Shown here: piece after piece, positions 5,052 to 7,663 of the stretch | Numbering within the stretch: position 1 is the stretch's first letter | Layout: the number at the start of each line of letters is the position of its first letter | NCBI GenBank assembly: GCA_020631035.1 | Contig: JAHDIA010000286.1 | Coordinates: 1 to 7,663, forward strand | Length of the DNA: 7,663 nucleotides | Direction of reading: 5' to 3' | DNA from: Chitinophagales bacterium | GTDB lineage: Bacteria > Bacteroidota > Bacteroidia > Chitinophagales > UBA2359 | The notes under the pieces: model-generated | Told to the model about the DNA's origin: nothing | Seen by the model: only the letters and a program-made list of their open reading frames with translations | Databases searched by the model: none | Translations under genes and position numbers: made by a program

Positions 5052-7242
5052 TTAATTTTTCTAATTCTAATTGATTTTTTATTAGAGAATAATAGGTTCC
5101 TTGAAGAGCGACAAGTTCATCATGAGTACCTCGTTCTACAATTTTTCCATAATCCAATACCACAATTTGATCTGCATTTTTTACGGTACTTAAACGGTGG
5201 GCAATTACTACAGAAGTGCGCCCCTTCATAAATTTATTCAAGTTTTCCATAATAACACGTTCATTTTTTGCATCAAGAGCTGAGGTTGCTTCATCAAAGA
5301 AGATGATTTTAGGATTTTTATAAATTGCTCTAGCAATCAATAAACGTTGTTTTTGTCCTGTACTAAGACTGACACCTTCCATTCCGATTGGGGTATTGTA
5401 GCCAAGGGGGAAGGATTCAATGAAATCCTTGATATTGGCAATTTCTACAGCCCTTAAAAGTTTAGCTCTGTCAATAAAATCTTCCCCAATTGCTATATTG
5501 TTGGCAATTGTATCATTAAAGATATAGCCTTCTTGCATCACAGTACCACAGTTTTGCCTCCAGCTAAGTTGGGCTATGGCATTTAAGTTGTAATTGCCAA
5601 TTTTGATATCTCCTTTGGTGATGGGATAAAATTTTAAAAGTAATTTCATTAAAGTAGTCTTCCCACTGCCGCTTGCTCCAACTATGGCTGTAACTTTGTT
5701 TGCAGGAATGCATAGGCTTAAATCTTGAATAACCTCCTTATTGCTTCCCAAGTAACGAAAATGTAGGTTGTTGATTTGTATATCTTTGTCTAAGTCAAAG
5801 TCAGTAATTTTTTGATCTTCTGGATTTTCTTCATCTTTTTTATTGTGAATGACCAACAGACGATCTATGGCTATTTTAGCATCTTGGGCAGAATATATAA
5901 AACCTATGAGTTGTTGAATAGGACCGTTGAGTTGCCCAATAATGTAAGAAATAGACATCATTATTCCCAAGGTAATTGATCCATCAATGACCAACTTAGC
6001 GGCAAAGATGCTAATACATATATTTTTGACTTCATTTATGAAACTTGCTCCAATGGTTTGACTTTGTTCTAGTGCCAGATTTTGCATAGAAATTTTAAAA
6101 AGACGAGCTTGTAAATATTCCCAACTCCAACGCTTAGGTTTTTCAGCATTGTGTAGTTTTATTTCCTGCATACCATTGATTAATTCGATTACTTTGGTTT
6201 GTTCTTCACTAGAATGGGTGAAGTATTTATAATCCAAATCTTTTCTTTTATTTAAAAAAAGTAGTATCCAAAGTAAGTAAAGTACACTCCCAATCAAAAA
6301 CATTAACAATATGGTTATATTGTACCAAGCCAGAACAGCACCAAATATTACTATATTGAATAAGGAGAATAAAACAGATAATGAATTGGTTGTTAAAAAC
6401 TCTTTGATTCGATTGTGGTCATTGATGCGTTGTATAATATCTCCTGTCATCTTTACATCGTAAAATGCAATTGGGAGGTTCATTAGTTTGATAAAAAAAT
6501 CAGATATAAGTGATATATTGATGCGTGTACTAAGATGGAGTAGAATCCATCCTCTAATTAATTCTATGCCAACCCGACCAAAAAACAAGAACAACTGAGC
6601 GATTAAAATCAGATAAATAAAGTTGATGTCTTGATTTTGGATACCAATGTCGACTATACTTTGTGTTAAAAAAGGAAAGCACAGTTGAATGAGACTTCCA
6701 GCAGTGACACCAAGTAAGAGTTGTGCGATGAATTTTTTATAGCGAAAAAAATAATTAAATATAAAAGAGAAGCCCTGATAGGGAACCTCATCATCTGGTT
6801 CAATTTGTTTGAGGTTTGGGGTTGGTTCAAGTAGTAATACAATACCTTCTTTAGTGTTTTCATTGGCACCAGTACCTATCCAGTGTTCCAAAACCTCATC
6901 TGCCTTTAGGTGCATAATCCTGTTGGCAGGATCAGCAATGACAAATTTATCTTTTTTGATATTGTACAATACAACAAAATGATTGTTGTCCCAATGTAAG
7001 ATACAAGGTAGTGGAGCTTCTTCTATAAGTTGTACCAAACTGATGCGCACTCCAAGGCTGCGGAACCCAATTTTTTCGGCTGCGCTGGCCAAATTCCTCA
7101 AAGAATTGCCTTGCCTATTTGTTTCACTAAGCAATCGCAACTTTTCTGTAGAAATATTGCGGCCATAATACTTGGCAATCATGCGGATGCATGTTGGACC
7201 GCAATCCATTAGAAACAATTGCTTGTAAAAAGGATATTTCAC
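5044..7242 (-). CDS. C39-peptidase ABC transporter (peptide exporter with leader-cleaving domain)
   Basis: A 732-residue fusion protein of the PCAT/bacteriocin exporter type, normal in length, which cuts the leader (usually after Gly-Gly) from a peptide and pumps the rest out with ATP. The peptidase domain (about 1-140) has Cys14 in MDCGPTC, His88 in NNHFVVLY and Asp104 in ADPAN as the likely catalytic triad, so it appears active. The membrane domain (about 160-450) has six likely helices. The nucleotide-binding domain (about 485-725) shows Walker A GASGSGKT (522-529), Q-loop Gln570, signature LSTGQ (626-630, usually LSGGQ), Walker B IIFFDE (646-651), the D-loop SALD and H-loop His682. All ATPase residues are present. 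The start is a GTG at 7242: an in-frame TAA lies two codons upstream, and the MKYPFYKQ start matches the family, whereas starting at Met12 would leave only one residue before the catalytic DCG motif. It overlaps the HlyD gene and lies 51 bases after the hydrolase gene, so the three genes are probably co-transcribed. Related exporters carry bacteriocins, RiPPs or signal peptides; which applies here cannot be seen. Confidence 0.94.
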   Translation of the reverse strand: MKYPFYKQLFLMDCGPTCIRMIAKYYGRNISTEKLRLLSETNRQGNSLRNLASAAEKIGFRSLGVRISLVQLIEEAPLPCILHWDNNHFVVLYNIKKDKFVIADPANRIMHLKADEVLEHWIGTGANENTKEGIVLLLEPTPNLKQIEPDDEVPYQGFSFIFNYFFRYKKFIAQLLLGVTAGSLIQLCFPFLTQSIVDIGIQNQDINFIYLILIAQLFLFFGRVGIELIRGWILLHLSTRINISLISDFFIKLMNLPIAFYDVKMTGDIIQRINDHNRIKEFLTTNSLSVLFSLFNIVIFGAVLAWYNITILLMFLIGSVLYLLWILLFLNKRKDLDYKYFTHSSEEQTKVIELINGMQEIKLHNAEKPKRWSWEYLQARLFKISMQNLALEQSQTIGASFINEVKNICISIFAAKLVIDGSITLGIMMSISYIIGQLNGPIQQLIGFIYSAQDAKIAIDRLLVIHNKKDEENPEDQKITDFDLDKDIQINNLHFRYLGSNKEVIQDLSLCIPANKVTAIVGASGSGKTTLMKLLLKFYPITKGDIKIGNYNLNAIAQLSWRQNCGTVMQEGYIFNDTIANNIAIGEDFIDRAKLLRAVEIANIKDFIESFPLGYNTPIGMEGVSLSTGQKQRLLIARAIYKNPKIIFFDEATSALDAKNERVIMENLNKFMKGRTSVVIAHRLSTVKNADQIVVLDYGKIVERGTHDELVALQGTYYSLIKNQLELEKLNA

Positions 7243-7293
7243 TACTTATAAATGATGGTGTTTTACAGATTAAGTAAAATAATGTAAGAGCAT

Positions 7294-7663
7294 TTATTTG
7301 TTTAACCAACTATAAACATCATTCATAACTTTTGCCCAATTTGGAGATTTCTCCTCACTTTCTGGTTCTTCCACATCAAAAAAATTGTGATCATAATTAG
7401 GATATGCTTTTATTGTTAACATTAGTTTATTTTCAGTATTAGCTAAAACCTGAAATAAATCACAGTTGGGGCAAGATGTATCTTGTTCGCCATAAGCTAC
7501 ATAAGTAGGAATTGTAATGTCCATAAAGTCGTCAATTAATATCTCAGAAAAACTTTTCCAAGATTTATATGTCTCTCCAGAATATATTTTGAGTAAACCT
7601 GAATCATTGGGGAATTTTTTTAGCAATGTCTTTAAAGAGTCAGGATGTTGATACGTTTTGTTT
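7294..7663 (-). CDS. Alpha/beta hydrolase, C-terminal part (gene runs off the window)
   Basis: The frame stays open to the right edge, so the true start is outside the window. A TTG at 7626 could start the frame but is very likely an internal leucine codon, because coding-like residues (TYQHPDSLKTL) continue upstream of it. The visible 122 or so residues fit the end of an alpha/beta-fold serine hydrolase: IPTYVAYGEQD (the Asp codon at 7480-7482 being the likely acid residue of the triad) and, about 31 residues later, YPNYDHNFFD, with the catalytic His at 7387-7389. The protein then ends in a helix finishing WLNK. The nucleophile elbow (GxSxG) and the cap region are not in view, so the substrate cannot be judged. 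A Cys-Pro-Asn-Cys pair follows just after the Asp. The gene lies directly upstream of the exporter on the same strand with a 51-base gap, so it may share its transcript. Confidence 0.72.
   Translation of the reverse strand, partial: NKTYQHPDSLKTLLKKFPNDSGLLKIYSGETYKSWKSFSEILIDDFMDITIPTYVAYGEQDTSCPNCDLFQVLANTENKLMLTIKAYPNYDHNFFDVEEPESEEKSPNWAKVMNDVYSWLNK

Noticed and set aside
4989..5231. An 80-codon plus-strand frame across the adaptor/transporter junction
   Set aside because: It is antisense to two well-supported genes, and its hydrophobic start simply reflects the reverse of their codons.
7270..7293. A seven-codon minus-strand frame (MLLHYFT) directly after the hydrolase stop
   Set aside because: It is too short, has no leader-like features and no double glycine, so it is not a cargo peptide candidate.
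1..7663. tRNA, rRNA or riboswitch signals
   Set aside because: The spacers were read on both strands and no cloverleaf, rRNA-like stretch or known riboswitch core was recognised. A covariance-model search would be needed to exclude small RNAs.

Overview
The window looks like a piece of a Bacteroidota chromosome. Four things suggest this: the flavour of the proteins, the lack of Shine-Dalgarno sites at the starts, heptamer minisatellites (CGCACCT, AAYTCAC) in the spacers, and a TAnnTTTG-like promoter element ahead of lepA. A placement near the Saprospiraceae or Cytophagia is a guess from general resemblance; no 16S or other phylogenetic marker was compared.

Left part (1-1770). A heptamer tandem repeat at the left edge runs into the stop codon of a minus-strand membrane di-iron hydroxylase of the sterol desaturase / fatty acid hydroxylase superfamily. 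This protein closely resembles animal alkylglycerol monooxygenase (AGMO/TMEM195). Between it and the divergently transcribed lepA lie about 430 bases with no credible gene. This spacer is a patchwork of degenerate heptamer repeats, a likely dispersed repeat block, and a perfect 20-bp palindrome.

Middle (1771-3683). lepA (elongation factor 4, a ribosome-associated GTPase) is complete on the plus strand and best starts at 1792. A long hairpin follows it and separates it from the converging genes on the other strand.

Right part (3684-7663). Three minus-strand genes lie head to tail. They are transcribed in the order alpha/beta hydrolase (5' end outside the window), C39-peptidase ABC transporter, HlyD-type membrane fusion protein. 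The last two overlap by 8 bases. Together they form the inner-membrane and periplasmic parts of a type I peptide exporter that would cut a double-glycine-type leader and send the peptide through a TolC-like channel. Neither a cargo peptide, a modification enzyme nor the outer-membrane channel is visible here; they would have to be upstream of the window's right edge or elsewhere. This part is clearly more AT-rich than lepA, which fits an accessory or acquired module.

Nothing here proves a new system. The best leads are the exporter with its partial hydrolase and unseen cargo, and the AGMO-like enzyme.
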